Assembly (NCBI GenBank): GCA_028290085.1
Contig: JAQGKN010000444.1
Location: forward strand, 1-5,246
From: Hyphomicrobiales bacterium
GTDB taxonomy: Bacteria; Pseudomonadota; Alphaproteobacteria; Rhizobiales; Beijerinckiaceae
DNA length: 5,246 nt
Direction: 5' to 3'
Shown here in pieces: positions 1 to 5,186 of the stretch. The notes under the pieces were generated by a model. That model did not search any database and was not told where the DNA came from. It was given only the letters and a program-made list of their open reading frames with translations. Within the stretch, counting starts at the first letter, position 1. Every line of letters begins with the position of its first letter. The translations under genes were made by a program, and so were the position numbers.

Positions 1-511
1 TGGCGAGTTCCACTGCCTTGTCGAGAGTGACGCTGTCGCTCACGGTGCCAGAAAGAATGATGCGTCCATTGATCGAGGCCGCCTCGATCCGAGCTTCCGG
101 CAGGCGTCGACGCAACTCGGCCTGTAGCCGTTTTGTGTTGTAGGAGACCTCGACGTCTATGGTGCCCACGAGCGATTTATCCGCGCTGTAGGCCGAGATC
201 GTGGTGGTTCCGAGTTTGCGGCCGTGAATGTAGAAAGACTGGTCGGTGAGCGGCATCACATCGGCAATGTCGGGATCGCCGACAACGAGATCGACATAGG
301 AATTGGTCGTTCGGAACGTCTCTGTCGCACCAATGGCGACGGTCAGGTCGCGTGAGGCTTCGGGCGACAGCCGCAGGATTTGTGTTCGGGCTGCTGCACG
401 CGCTGCACTGCTCGCAACAGTCGGAACCACCAGTGAGGCCAGTACAACGACGATAGAAACGCAGGGCAGGGAACGTACCGCGCGCACGCTCATTGCGAGA
501 GCGGAAGTCAT
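1..511 (-). CDS. cpaC: Tad/Flp pilus secretin CpaC (RcpA family), N-terminal part only, runs off the left edge
   Basis: This is the first 170 codons of the outer-membrane secretin through which the Flp (Tad) pilus leaves the cell. Residues about 12-41 form a signal peptide (hydrophobic run SIVVVLASLVV, then Ala-rich, possible cleavage near ARA-AA). Residues about 43-125 match the pilus-formation N-terminal domain of CpaC-type secretins: LSPEASRDLTVAIG, then VVGDPDIADVMPLTDQSFYI and GRKLGTTTISAYS. Residues from about 126 start a BON-like segment, with INGRIILSGTVSD and then LDKAVELA at the edge. The secretin beta-barrel domain lies outside the window. The ATG at 511 has no good Shine-Dalgarno; a second in-frame ATG at 493 (residue 7) is possible. 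The gene follows cpaB on the same strand but is separated from it by an opposite-strand gene, so it probably has its own promoter in the gap 512-790. Family assignment is confident from the residue patterns. Confidence 0.92.
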   Translation of the reverse strand, partial: MTSALAMSVRAVRSLPCVSIVVVLASLVVPTVASSAARAAARTQILRLSPEASRDLTVAIGATETFRTTNSYVDLVVGDPDIADVMPLTDQSFYIHGRKLGTTTISAYSADKSLVGTIDVEVSYNTKRLQAELRRRLPEARIEAASINGRIILSGTVSDSVTLDKAVELA

Positions 512-652
512 GCCTGAACGGCGAAAAGAAAATGTTGCGAAGCGCATTTGCGTTCGTACCCCGAATGCCAGCTCTGTATTCAAACGTACATTCGGCGCAC
601 GGAAGGGTGAGATCCGTAAACGTGCATGGTAAATGCGCGTTAATCGAGCACC

Positions 653-716
653 AGACTGAAAATTTCCTTTCTGGATATAATTAGATTTGACAAGAGTTTA
701 TGCAGAAATTGCGATC
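653..716. promoter_or_regulatory. AT-rich divergent intergenic segment with promoter-like hexamers
   Basis: Between the starts of cpaC (511, minus) and the SNase-like gene (791, plus) lies a 279-base gap whose middle is much richer in A+T than the rest of the window. On the plus strand it has an exact TATAAT at 676-681, with no good -35 at the right distance. It also has an exact TTGACA at 687-692, followed 17 bases later by TGCGAT (710-715), which matches the -10 consensus at only three positions. The second pair would place transcription start near 722, about 70 bases before the ATG at 791. No convincing minus-strand promoter for cpaC was seen. Function is inferred from composition and position only. 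Confidence 0.25.
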
Positions 717-790
717 TGTCGCTTTCAGCCTTGCTCCATTCACGTGCGTTAATCTGCACGGATGACGATCTCCGTTCGGGAACGCGTATC

Positions 791-1429
791 ATGGTTGTGA
801 ATCGTTCGAAGCGGCTGCGCTACGATCGCAGCGCGCATGTGCTTTTTCATGTGCTCTGGCTCGCTCCCATCGTGATGCCTGCACTTGTTGCAGCAGCTTC
901 GGCGGCGATGCCACGCGACACGACTGTTGCACCCGTTCAGCATGTAGCGACCCTGGATGAGAATACCCGCGATACGTCAGTCCGCGCCCGTCTGCGTGTC
1001 ACAACGATGCGCGATCCCGTCCTCCCGATTCCCGGTTCGGCCGGCATTCTCGCCACGCGGCTCGCGGGTTCGCCATCTGCGCACAAGAGCAACGTGCCCT
1101 CGCGCCATCGCCTCAACGGCCAGCACGTTTTCAGGAAAGTCGAAGTCGCGGAGAATCTACGCTTCAATGCCGGCGGCATGGTGGTACGGCTCGCGGGCGT
1201 CGTTCCCGTGGCAGGCGATGCCACGTGCAAGCGGCTGGACGGTGTCGTCGAGCCATGCAGCACACGCGCCATGAACCGGCTGGATATTCTCACGCGCGGT
1301 CGCGCGGTGACCTGCGATATCAATGATGATCAGGCCGATGATTCGCTGCTCGGCTTCTGCCGCGCCGACAAGATCGATATTGCCGAGGATCTCGTGCGCA
1401 ATGGTCTGGCGCGGCGCATAGGCACCTGA
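791..1429 (+). CDS. Exported protein with degenerate SNase/thermonuclease-like C-terminal domain
   Basis: This 212-residue protein begins with a basic stretch and a hydrophobic signal segment (residues about 16-38, VLFHVLWLAPIVMPALVAAA), so it is probably periplasmic. Residues about 40-110 are low-complexity, Arg/Ser/Pro-rich and unrecognised. Residues about 112-210 follow the layout of secreted thermonuclease-like proteins: VVRLAGVVP at 131-139, PCSTRAMNRLDIL at 155-167, GRAVTC at 170-175, GFC at 188-190 and EDLVRNGLA at 199-207. The four cysteines (146, 156, 175, 190) could make two disulfides. R133 aligns with the active-site Arg35 of staphylococcal nuclease, but the Asp40 and Glu43 positions read Val138 and Ala141, and no equivalent of Arg87 is visible, so it is probably not a nuclease. 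An in-frame TTG at 731 would add 20 residues; the ATG at 791 is preferred because it puts the signal peptide at the N-terminus, although its Shine-Dalgarno (CGGGA) is weak. It sits on the opposite strand between cpaB and cpaC. Confidence 0.7.
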   Translation: MVVNRSKRLRYDRSAHVLFHVLWLAPIVMPALVAAASAAMPRDTTVAPVQHVATLDENTRDTSVRARLRVTTMRDPVLPIPGSAGILATRLAGSPSAHKSNVPSRHRLNGQHVFRKVEVAENLRFNAGGMVVRLAGVVPVAGDATCKRLDGVVEPCSTRAMNRLDILTRGRAVTCDINDDQADDSLLGFCRADKIDIAEDLVRNGLARRIGT

Positions 1430-1452
1430 AGACCGCGCGCTACAGCATGAGT

Positions 1453-2439
1453 TCAGCGCTGCACATCCAGCACGGAATATTCCTGCCGAGCGCCTTTGCG
1501 CGTGACGCCGACCGTAATGACGCTGGGCGTCAACGCTGCGGTTTGCGGTGCGGCGGGCGAGGGGGCCGCCGGTTCGTCCTTGGTGTCGGAAATGCTGCGA
1601 AGGGCTAGCGACAGCGGCCCCCCACGCTGCGCGAGAACCAGCAGTTCTGCCTGACGCGGTGCAACCTCGAGCGTGGCATTGGCGCCTGACACGACGCGTT
1701 CGCCATTCCGCTCCTGAATGTTCTGGCCGATGGCAAGAACGCGTATGTTGCTCAGCAAGGTTTCACTCTCGAAGCGCTGGTCACCGATATTCCCGCGCGT
1801 CGGGTCGGCCTTCGACAGTGTGCGGATGACGTCCACGCGGTCGTTGGGGAGAATGAACCCGCCCGCCGTGTTGGCGCCCTGTGTGTCGATGTTGATGGCA
1901 ACCGCGCGATAGCCCGATGGCAACATGGCCGCGAGAAGACCAGATCCATTCGCACGTACAATCTTTTCGGCGCGCATGGGCTCGCCCTGGATGAAGGCGG
2001 AACGCACCAGCGATCCCACCATATCTTCACGCGCGGTAGGTGTGTTGCTCTTGCGAATAGAGAGATCGCTGAGGAGCTTTTTGGGCCACGATTCCCAGGC
2101 GAGGTCCTGGGGCGTGAGGACTTTGCCCAAAGGCAGGTTCGCCGACGCCACGAGCACGTCGTCTGTATCTTGAACCACGATGACGGGGGCAGCCGCGATT
2201 TGCAGCGGTACGGCAACCGGCGTCGAGCTCGCGAGTCTGGCGGCGCCCAGTCCTGAACCAAGAGCAATCAATAGAATGGAGAAGCGCATGACTTTCGTGC
2301 GCGACACGCCGAAGCGCCGAGGCGGGCGCCCGTTGATACCCACGCCAAAGCTGCTGGCATTGAGACCCTGCGACTGCCGCCGCTCGCCACCGAGCCTGCG
2401 CTCGTTGGCTGTCCTTCGATCCGTCTGCGTAAGGGTCAT
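1453..2439 (-). CDS. cpaB: Tad/Flp pilus assembly protein CpaB (RcpC family)
   Basis: CpaB is an inner-membrane-anchored periplasmic protein of the Tad secretion machine, thought to work with the CpaC secretin. From the ATG at 2439 the protein is 328 residues. Residues 51-70 are the membrane anchor (MRFSILLIALGSGLGA). A SAF-type domain follows at about 93-160 (DVLVASANLPLGKVLTPQDL, then WESWPKK). The RcpC/CpaB core lies at about 168-207, with LPSGYRAVAINIDTQG and GGFILPNDRVDVI. A Pro/Ala linker and a conserved tail (ITVGVTRKG, EYSVLDVQR) close it. The start is uncertain. The ATG at 2289 gives 278 residues, with the membrane segment at the N-terminus as is usual in the family. The 49 codons between 2439 and 2289 have about 78% GC at third positions against 61-63% at the others, which argues that they are translated. 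An in-frame TTG at 2502 is also open. None has a clear Shine-Dalgarno. The tadG-like gene is divergent, and cpaC lies downstream beyond an opposite-strand gene. Confidence 0.93.
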   Translation of the reverse strand: MTLTQTDRRTANERRLGGERRQSQGLNASSFGVGINGRPPRRFGVSRTKVMRFSILLIALGSGLGAARLASSTPVAVPLQIAAAPVIVVQDTDDVLVASANLPLGKVLTPQDLAWESWPKKLLSDLSIRKSNTPTAREDMVGSLVRSAFIQGEPMRAEKIVRANGSGLLAAMLPSGYRAVAINIDTQGANTAGGFILPNDRVDVIRTLSKADPTRGNIGDQRFESETLLSNIRVLAIGQNIQERNGERVVSGANATLEVAPRQAELLVLAQRGGPLSLALRSISDTKDEPAAPSPAAPQTAALTPSVITVGVTRKGARQEYSVLDVQR

Positions 2440-2668
2440 GGCTGGCCTGGTGTCTTGGCTGCTCGTCTCGCTTTCGCCGTCTGGAGATACGGTCACGAGC
2501 AAGCTGTTGGTATTACGTTGCCGTATTACTCTTGCGGTCCCGTGATTCGAGTGCCTTGCATTTTAACGGACCACACCCCGGCCAGGCCGAAGCATTACAT
2601 TGCTTCTATTTTCTTCACGCTACTTCAGCACGCGATGTCTACCCTGCGGTCTTGAGCTGGAGGATGTC
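2440..2668. other. Intergenic region between divergent cpaB and tadG-like gene
   Basis: This 229-base gap must hold the promoters of both cpaB (minus) and the tadG-like gene (plus). The minus-strand frame of cpaB stays open through it to a stop at 2563-2565. A minus-strand TAAAAT (2565 to 2560) resembles a -10 box but lacks a recognisable -35 at 16-18 bases. The stretch 2595-2625 is AT-rich. I could not identify a regulator site, and only a single TTAA was seen, so there is no full CtrA-type TTAA-N7-TTAA box. Confidence 0.35.
2659..2663 (+). promoter_or_regulatory. Shine-Dalgarno GGAGG deciding the GTG start of the tadG-like gene
   Basis: GGAGG at 2659-2663 stands 5 bases before the in-frame GTG at 2669. 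The longer open frame begins at a TTG (2600) without a ribosome binding site, so the GTG is the better start. An ATG at 2664 is in a different frame that does not encode the Tad protein. Confidence 0.75.
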
Positions 2669-3748
2669 GTGGAAAGTGGAATCGGTAGCGGCGTGCGGTC
2701 GCGGGTTGCGGCCTTCCTGCGGGATCAGCGCGGCAATGTTGCCACTATCTTTGGCGTAGCGATGTTCCCGATGCTTCTCTTCGCGGGCGCGGCTGTCGAT
2801 CTGGCGCGCCTTAACGAGAAGCGCAGCGACCTGCAACAGGCGGTCGATCTGATAACGCTTTCGCTCGCCAAGGACGTCGCTGCGGGCAGCGGTCAGGACG
2901 CCGCCTATCAGGCCGCACGCACATATCTGACAGCAATCAGCCGCGATCCGAGCGCGACGATCGTGAACACGTCGCCGACGATCAATACGACGACAGGCGA
3001 AGTCTGCGTGGCAGCCGCAACCGTGGTCCCGACTGTCTTCATGTCTCTGGTCCAGATCGCGACCATACCGACGTCCGCCTCGAGCTGTGCCGCGCTCGCG
3101 CAGGGCACGTATGAAATCGCACTGGTGCTCGACACCACAGGATCCATGGCACAGCAGGCGACCGGTGGCGCCAAGATCGACGCGCTGAAAAGTGCGGCGA
3201 CGCAATTCGTCAACTATGTATTCAACTCGCCCTCGCTCGGGCCGCGCACGAAAATGTCGATCGTGCCGTTTGCTTCCGCCGTGAAACTCGATCCTACGAC
3301 CTATGCCACGGCTGGATTCGTCGACACGGCGGGCGCCTCGTCCTGGACATGGCGAACTCCGGCCTTTGCTGCGGATTCGTCGGTGGCCACGACGCGGCTC
3401 GCTCTGTTTGCACAACTGGCATCCATCAATTCCGCGTGGAACTGGGGCGGCTGCTTCGAGGCATTGCCCTATCCGCAGAACGTGCGCGACGCGTCGCCGG
3501 TCGCTGGAAATGCGGATACGCAATTCGTCCCGCTGCTCGCACCCGATGAGCCCGATGGCACCTACACGACCTCCTATTACGACAGCAGGGGCCGTCTGCG
3601 TACGATCTCGGTGAGCGATCCCTACCAATATTCGAACGATTACATCGACGGCGCCTTCGGAGAAGCGGGATCCCTTATGATCGGTTCTTCGTTATCATGG
3701 CGCAGGCCTCGCCAGTTTCTGGCGTCGCCCAAAGGAGGGCAGCCGTGA
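2669..3748 (+). CDS. TadG-like pilus assembly protein with vWA domain, apparently truncated at the C-terminus
   Basis: This 359-residue protein belongs to the TadE/TadG-like group, predicted to be inner-membrane anchored with a large periplasmic domain that supports Flp pilus assembly. Residues 18-23 (RDQRGN) plus a hydrophobic segment at about 24-43 (VATIFGVAMFPMLLFAGAAV, followed by DLAR) are the classic Tad N-terminal signature. A von Willebrand A domain starts near residue 148, with the metal-binding MIDAS motif DTTGS at 155-159. Further TadG-like signatures are WGGCFEALPYP, AGNADTQFVPLLAPDEP and YSNDYIDG (about 328-335). Family members usually run on through the rest of the vWA fold; here the similarity stops after YSNDYIDG and the last 24 or so residues (Arg/Ser-rich, ending SPKGGQP) look unrelated. 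I infer a deletion or frameshift between about 3650 and 3745, or a natural short form. The stop overlaps the next ATG (TGATG). GTG start chosen for its GGAGG. The gene is divergent from cpaB. Confidence 0.85.
   Translation: MESGIGSGVRSRVAAFLRDQRGNVATIFGVAMFPMLLFAGAAVDLARLNEKRSDLQQAVDLITLSLAKDVAAGSGQDAAYQAARTYLTAISRDPSATIVNTSPTINTTTGEVCVAAATVVPTVFMSLVQIATIPTSASSCAALAQGTYEIALVLDTTGSMAQQATGGAKIDALKSAATQFVNYVFNSPSLGPRTKMSIVPFASAVKLDPTTYATAGFVDTAGASSWTWRTPAFAADSSVATTRLALFAQLASINSAWNWGGCFEALPYPQNVRDASPVAGNADTQFVPLLAPDEPDGTYTTSYYDSRGRLRTISVSDPYQYSNDYIDGAFGEAGSLMIGSSLSWRRPRQFLASPKGGQP
3731..3739 (+). promoter_or_regulatory. Strong Shine-Dalgarno (AAAGGAGGG) for the small secreted protein
   Basis: AAAGGAGGG at 3731-3739 lies inside the last codons of the tadG-like frame. 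It serves the ATG at 3748, with 9 bases between GGAGG and the ATG; an adjacent GTG at 3745 is also within range. It decides this start over the upstream ATG at 3697, which has no ribosome binding site and would bury the signal peptide. Confidence 0.7.
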
Positions 3749-4062
3749 TGACCAGCATTCATGCCAAACTCGCATTGACGGGGTTAGCAATGGGCCTGGG
3801 GCTCGCCTGCACGCAGGCGCAAGCGCAGTCGCGTCCAGACTCCTTGCGCATGAGTTGCGCTTCCGCCGCCCGTCTCGTGTCCACGCGGGGCGCCGTCGTT
3901 CTGGGCAGCGGGCCCGACATTTACGACCGCTACGTCGCCACCCAGCAGTTTTGCCTGCCCGACGAGATCACCAAGCCCGCCTGGGTGCCGGCCGCCGATA
4001 CGCGACAATGCTTCGTGGGCTATCGCTGCGAGCGGGTGGACGACGAGTTCTCGCCCCGCTGA
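3748..4062 (+). CDS. Small secreted four-cysteine protein, conserved hypothetical
   Basis: This is a 104-residue protein with a clear signal peptide (residues 1-26, KLALTGLAMGLGLACTQAQA, probable cleavage after AQA at 26), so the mature part of about 78 residues should be periplasmic or secreted. The mature part has four cysteines (37, 69, 88, 94), enough for two disulfides, and the blocks MSCASAARLV, RGAVVLGSGPDIYDRYV, PAWVPAADTRQCFVGYRC. I recall similar small proteins, of unknown function, as common in Rhizobiales, but cannot name a family. The cysteine in GLAC (21) does not fit a canonical lipobox, because Gly is at -3 and Leu at -2. Its ATG overlaps the stop of the tadG-like gene by one base, suggesting translational coupling, but because that upstream gene looks truncated the overlap may be accidental. 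A longer frame from 3697 exists and is less likely. Confidence 0.85.
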   Translation: MTSIHAKLALTGLAMGLGLACTQAQAQSRPDSLRMSCASAARLVSTRGAVVLGSGPDIYDRYVATQQFCLPDEITKPAWVPAADTRQCFVGYRCERVDDEFSPR

Positions 4063-4084
4063 GGCGCCACTCCTGGTGCCTCAG
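4059..4084. terminator. Hairpin between convergent genes, probable bidirectional terminator
   Basis: CTGAGGCGCCA (4059-4069) and TGGTGCCTCAG (4074-4084) form an 11-bp stem with one G-T wobble and a CTCC loop. It contains the TGA stop of the plus-strand gene and lies 13 bases from the stop of the minus-strand gene. There is no T-tract on either side, so intrinsic termination by the textbook rule is not proven; it could act as an RNA 3'-end stabiliser instead. Confidence 0.6.
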
Positions 4085-4097
4085 GGCTGCTCGCCCG

Positions 4098-4403
4098 TCA
4101 CGAGGCTCGGGAAGGCTGCGCGTCGGTCGCCTTGGTCGCGTGGACGGCGATCTCGTGAATCTCCGCGAGTTCTTCCATAAAAGCGTCGTCTGTCTTGCTG
4201 GTCTGCGCCAGAACACCTTTCGGCCCGGTGCGCCGCTTGATGTTTTCCATGGCGGCCTGCATCTGCTGAAACCGTGCAGCGATCGACTTCGAATAAAGGT
4301 GGGCCGTGTCGAGAGTGGCCTGCGCCAACGCGATCTCGGCTCGAAGTTTAACCAGGGTTGCCATGAGTTCCTTGTTCTTCTTCAAGAGCTCTTTCTCGGG
4401 CAT
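4098..4403 (-). CDS. Small coiled-coil protein, hypothetical
   Basis: This 101-residue protein has no recognised family. There is no signal peptide or membrane segment, so it is probably cytoplasmic. Residues about 2-60 are strongly helical and charged, with leucine/isoleucine/alanine spacing typical of a coiled coil (KELLKKNKELMATLVKLRAE, then ARFQQMQAAMENIKRR). A Gly-Pro break (RTGPKG) separates a second short acidic helix (DDAFMEELAEIHEIA), and the tail is polar. Such a layout could be a dimerising adaptor or small regulator, but nothing in the sequence fixes a function. The ATG at 4403 is chosen because AAGGGGG lies just upstream (5 bases from the ATG). The frame stays open to an ATG at 4526, but that extra stretch (Arg/Ser/Pro-rich) does not look like protein. 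It converges on the secreted-protein gene. Confidence 0.75.
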   Translation of the reverse strand: MPEKELLKKNKELMATLVKLRAEIALAQATLDTAHLYSKSIAARFQQMQAAMENIKRRTGPKGVLAQTSKTDDAFMEELAEIHEIAVHATKATDAQPSRAS

Positions 4404-4419
4404 AGCGACCCCCTTGGTC

Positions 4420-4430
4420 GGGTAGTACCC
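4420..4430. promoter_or_regulatory. Short palindrome upstream of the coiled-coil gene, possible operator
   Basis: GGGTA G TACCC is a perfect 5-bp inverted repeat around a single base. It sits 16 bases upstream of the start codon at 4403, where it would overlap the 5' end of the transcript or the promoter. It is short enough to be chance. Confidence 0.2.
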
Positions 4431-4481
4431 AGTGAATTCCGGTGGATGAAAAAGGTTCTTGTCCTGCGAGCCCGCACGCCC

Positions 4482-4499
4482 TGAGCCGGTCTGCCGGCT
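4482..4499. repeat. GC-rich inverted repeat (7-bp stem, TCTG loop)
   Basis: GAGCCGG at 4482-4488 and CCGGCTC at 4493-4499 are perfect complements separated by TCTG. No T-tract follows on either strand. It lies in the upstream half of the noncoding gap, next to the first CGAAACG copies, and may be a structural or protein-binding element. Role unknown. Confidence 0.4.
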
Positions 4500-4501
4500 C
4501 C

Positions 4502-4654
4502 GCGAAACGAAACGGAAAGGGCACATGGCTTATTGTCTCGGTAAGCGCCCACCGCATTGCAATCGCCGTCCGATCTGCTAGATCCACGACGAGAACGAAA
4601 CGGATGCGGCTGAGACTTTCTATTCGCCGTGCTCTCACTTGAGTACGTTTCGTT
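4502..4654. repeat. Clustered CGAAACG motif, including a duplicated AACGAAACGGA
   Basis: The 11-mer AACGAAACGGA occurs at 4505-4515 and again at 4594-4604, and its first nine bases recur inverted (CGTTTCGTT) at 4646-4654. The core CGAAACG is present at 4502-4508, 4507-4513 and 4596-4602 on the plus strand and at 4646-4652 on the minus strand; a fifth copy (minus strand) lies beyond tRNA-Pro at 4844-4850. I noticed no other copy in the window. This looks like a family of protein-binding sites, but no regulator is recognised. Confidence 0.45.
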
Positions 4655-4727
4655 CGCACTCTGGCCCGGAACGCGATCCGCGATCGGGGTTAAAGGCTCT
4701 GAGAAATCAGGGAACTTAGGCGATATT

Positions 4728-4804
4728 CGGGGTATAGCGCAGTCTGGTAGCGCGGAAGTTTTGGGTACTTCAGGTCGTAGGTTCGAATCCTGCTACCCCG
4801 ACCA
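4728..4804 (+). tRNA. tRNA-Pro (anticodon UGG), CCA encoded
   Basis: A complete cloverleaf is present. The 7-bp acceptor stem CGGGGTA/TACCCCG (4728-4734 with 4794-4800) pairs perfectly. The D stem is GCGC/GCGC, and the anticodon stem GAAGT/ACTTC encloses the loop TTTGGGT with TGG at 4762-4764. The T stem GTAGG/CCTGC has one G-T pair and the loop TTCGAAT. The discriminator A and a genomically encoded CCA follow (4801-4804). UGG is the wobble-reading proline tRNA. The C1-G72 acceptor pair and A73 discriminator are the normal bacterial proline identity elements. Confidence 0.97.
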
Positions 4805-4807
4805 AGC

Positions 4808-4824
4808 CCGTCGGTTTCCGGCGG
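4808..4824 (+). terminator. Hairpin just after tRNA-Pro, possible terminator or processing signal
   Basis: CCGTCGG (4808-4814) and CCGGCGG (4818-4824) can form a 7-bp stem with one G-T pair and a TTT loop, starting 3 bases after the encoded CCA. No T-tract follows. It could end the tRNA transcript or mark the 3' trailer for processing. The G-T pair only forms in plus-strand RNA, which fits a role in the tRNA transcript. Confidence 0.35.
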
Positions 4825-4867
4825 ACAAGATGAGTGACTTCTACGTTTCGACGTGAGCGGGAATGAC

Positions 4868-5173
4868 ATGACGGCACGGATTTATCGCCCAGCCAAAAGC
4901 GCCACCCAGTCTGGCACGGCGCGCAGCAAGACGTGGCTGCTCGAATACATGCCGCGTGAAGCGCGCCAAATCGAGCCGCTGATGGGCTGGACCAGCTCCG
5001 GCGACATGAACAGCCAGCTCAAGCTCTGGTTTGCCACGCAGGACGAGGCGGTCGCCTACGCCCAGCGCGAGGGCATCGCCTATCGCGTGGAAGAGCCCAA
5101 GCCCGCCACGCGGCGCGTCATGTCCTATTCGGACAATTTCAAACCCAGCCGCATCGACCAGTGGACGCACTGA
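4868..5173 (+). CDS. NDUFS4-like NADH:ubiquinone oxidoreductase (complex I) accessory subunit
   Basis: This 101-residue protein belongs to the family of the mitochondrial 18-kDa complex I subunit NDUFS4, known in bacteria mainly from alphaproteobacteria. It is a soluble accessory protein on the cytoplasmic arm of complex I, which passes electrons from NADH to quinone. Matching features are W23-L-L-E, the PLMGWTSSGD block (residues 37-46), LWFATQDEAVAYAQREGIAY (53-72) and the C-terminal YSDNFKPSRIDQWTH (87-101), which parallels the YGANF motif of the eukaryotic protein. It has no mitochondrial-type leader, as expected, and its length is typical for the bacterial form. The ATG at 4868 is chosen; a GTG at 4853 would add five residues, and the ribosome site (GCGGGA) is weak for either. 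The gene sits between tRNA-Pro and tRNA-Arg and away from the nuo operon genes, which are not in the window. Confidence 0.92.
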   Translation: MTARIYRPAKSATQSGTARSKTWLLEYMPREARQIEPLMGWTSSGDMNSQLKLWFATQDEAVAYAQREGIAYRVEEPKPATRRVMSYSDNFKPSRIDQWTH

Positions 5174-5186
5174 CGCCCACACCTCG

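Larger units (their letters stand above)
4404..4727. other. Noncoding stretch of 324 bases upstream of tRNA-Pro
   Basis: No credible protein gene is seen here on either strand. It holds an imperfect palindrome at 4420-4430 just upstream of the coiled-coil gene, a 7-bp GC hairpin at 4482-4499, and four of the five CGAAACG motif copies. It must also contain the promoters for the minus-strand coiled-coil gene and for tRNA-Pro, but I could not find a convincing -35/-10 pair for either. Confidence 0.5.

Noticed and set aside
303..632. A plus-strand frame of 109 codons opposite cpaC
   Set aside because: It overlaps the antisense of the cpaC signal peptide and N-terminal domain; its composition (many Arg, Ala, Thr) is that of an antisense shadow.
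3139..3144. GGATCC sites here and at 3668, the latter near the suspected tadG truncation
   Set aside because: A single restriction site near the junction is expected by chance and gives no evidence of a cloning artefact.
2639..3628. A 329-codon minus-strand frame opposite the tadG-like gene
   Set aside because: It is rich in Arg, Cys and His without any domain and mirrors the codon bias of the real gene on the other strand, where Tad and vWA motifs are plain.
3676..3681. TATGAT as a -10 box for the small secreted protein gene
   Set aside because: The only -35-like hexamer upstream (TTCGGA, 3656-3661) is 14 bases away, too close for a sigma-70-type promoter.
3855..4484. A 209-codon plus-strand frame covering the small secreted gene and the coiled-coil gene
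   Set aside because: It runs out of frame through one well-supported gene, across the hairpin, and antisense to another; no protein features.
4668..4691. GGAAC followed by GGTT upstream of tRNA-Pro, resembling an EcfG general-stress promoter
   Set aside because: The spacing is 15 bases rather than 16-17 and the second box is GGTT instead of CGTT, so the match is too weak.
4629..4856. A plus-strand open frame of 75 codons across tRNA-Pro
   Set aside because: Its middle (AQSGSAEVLGTSGRRFESC) is simply the translated tRNA, a common false ORF.
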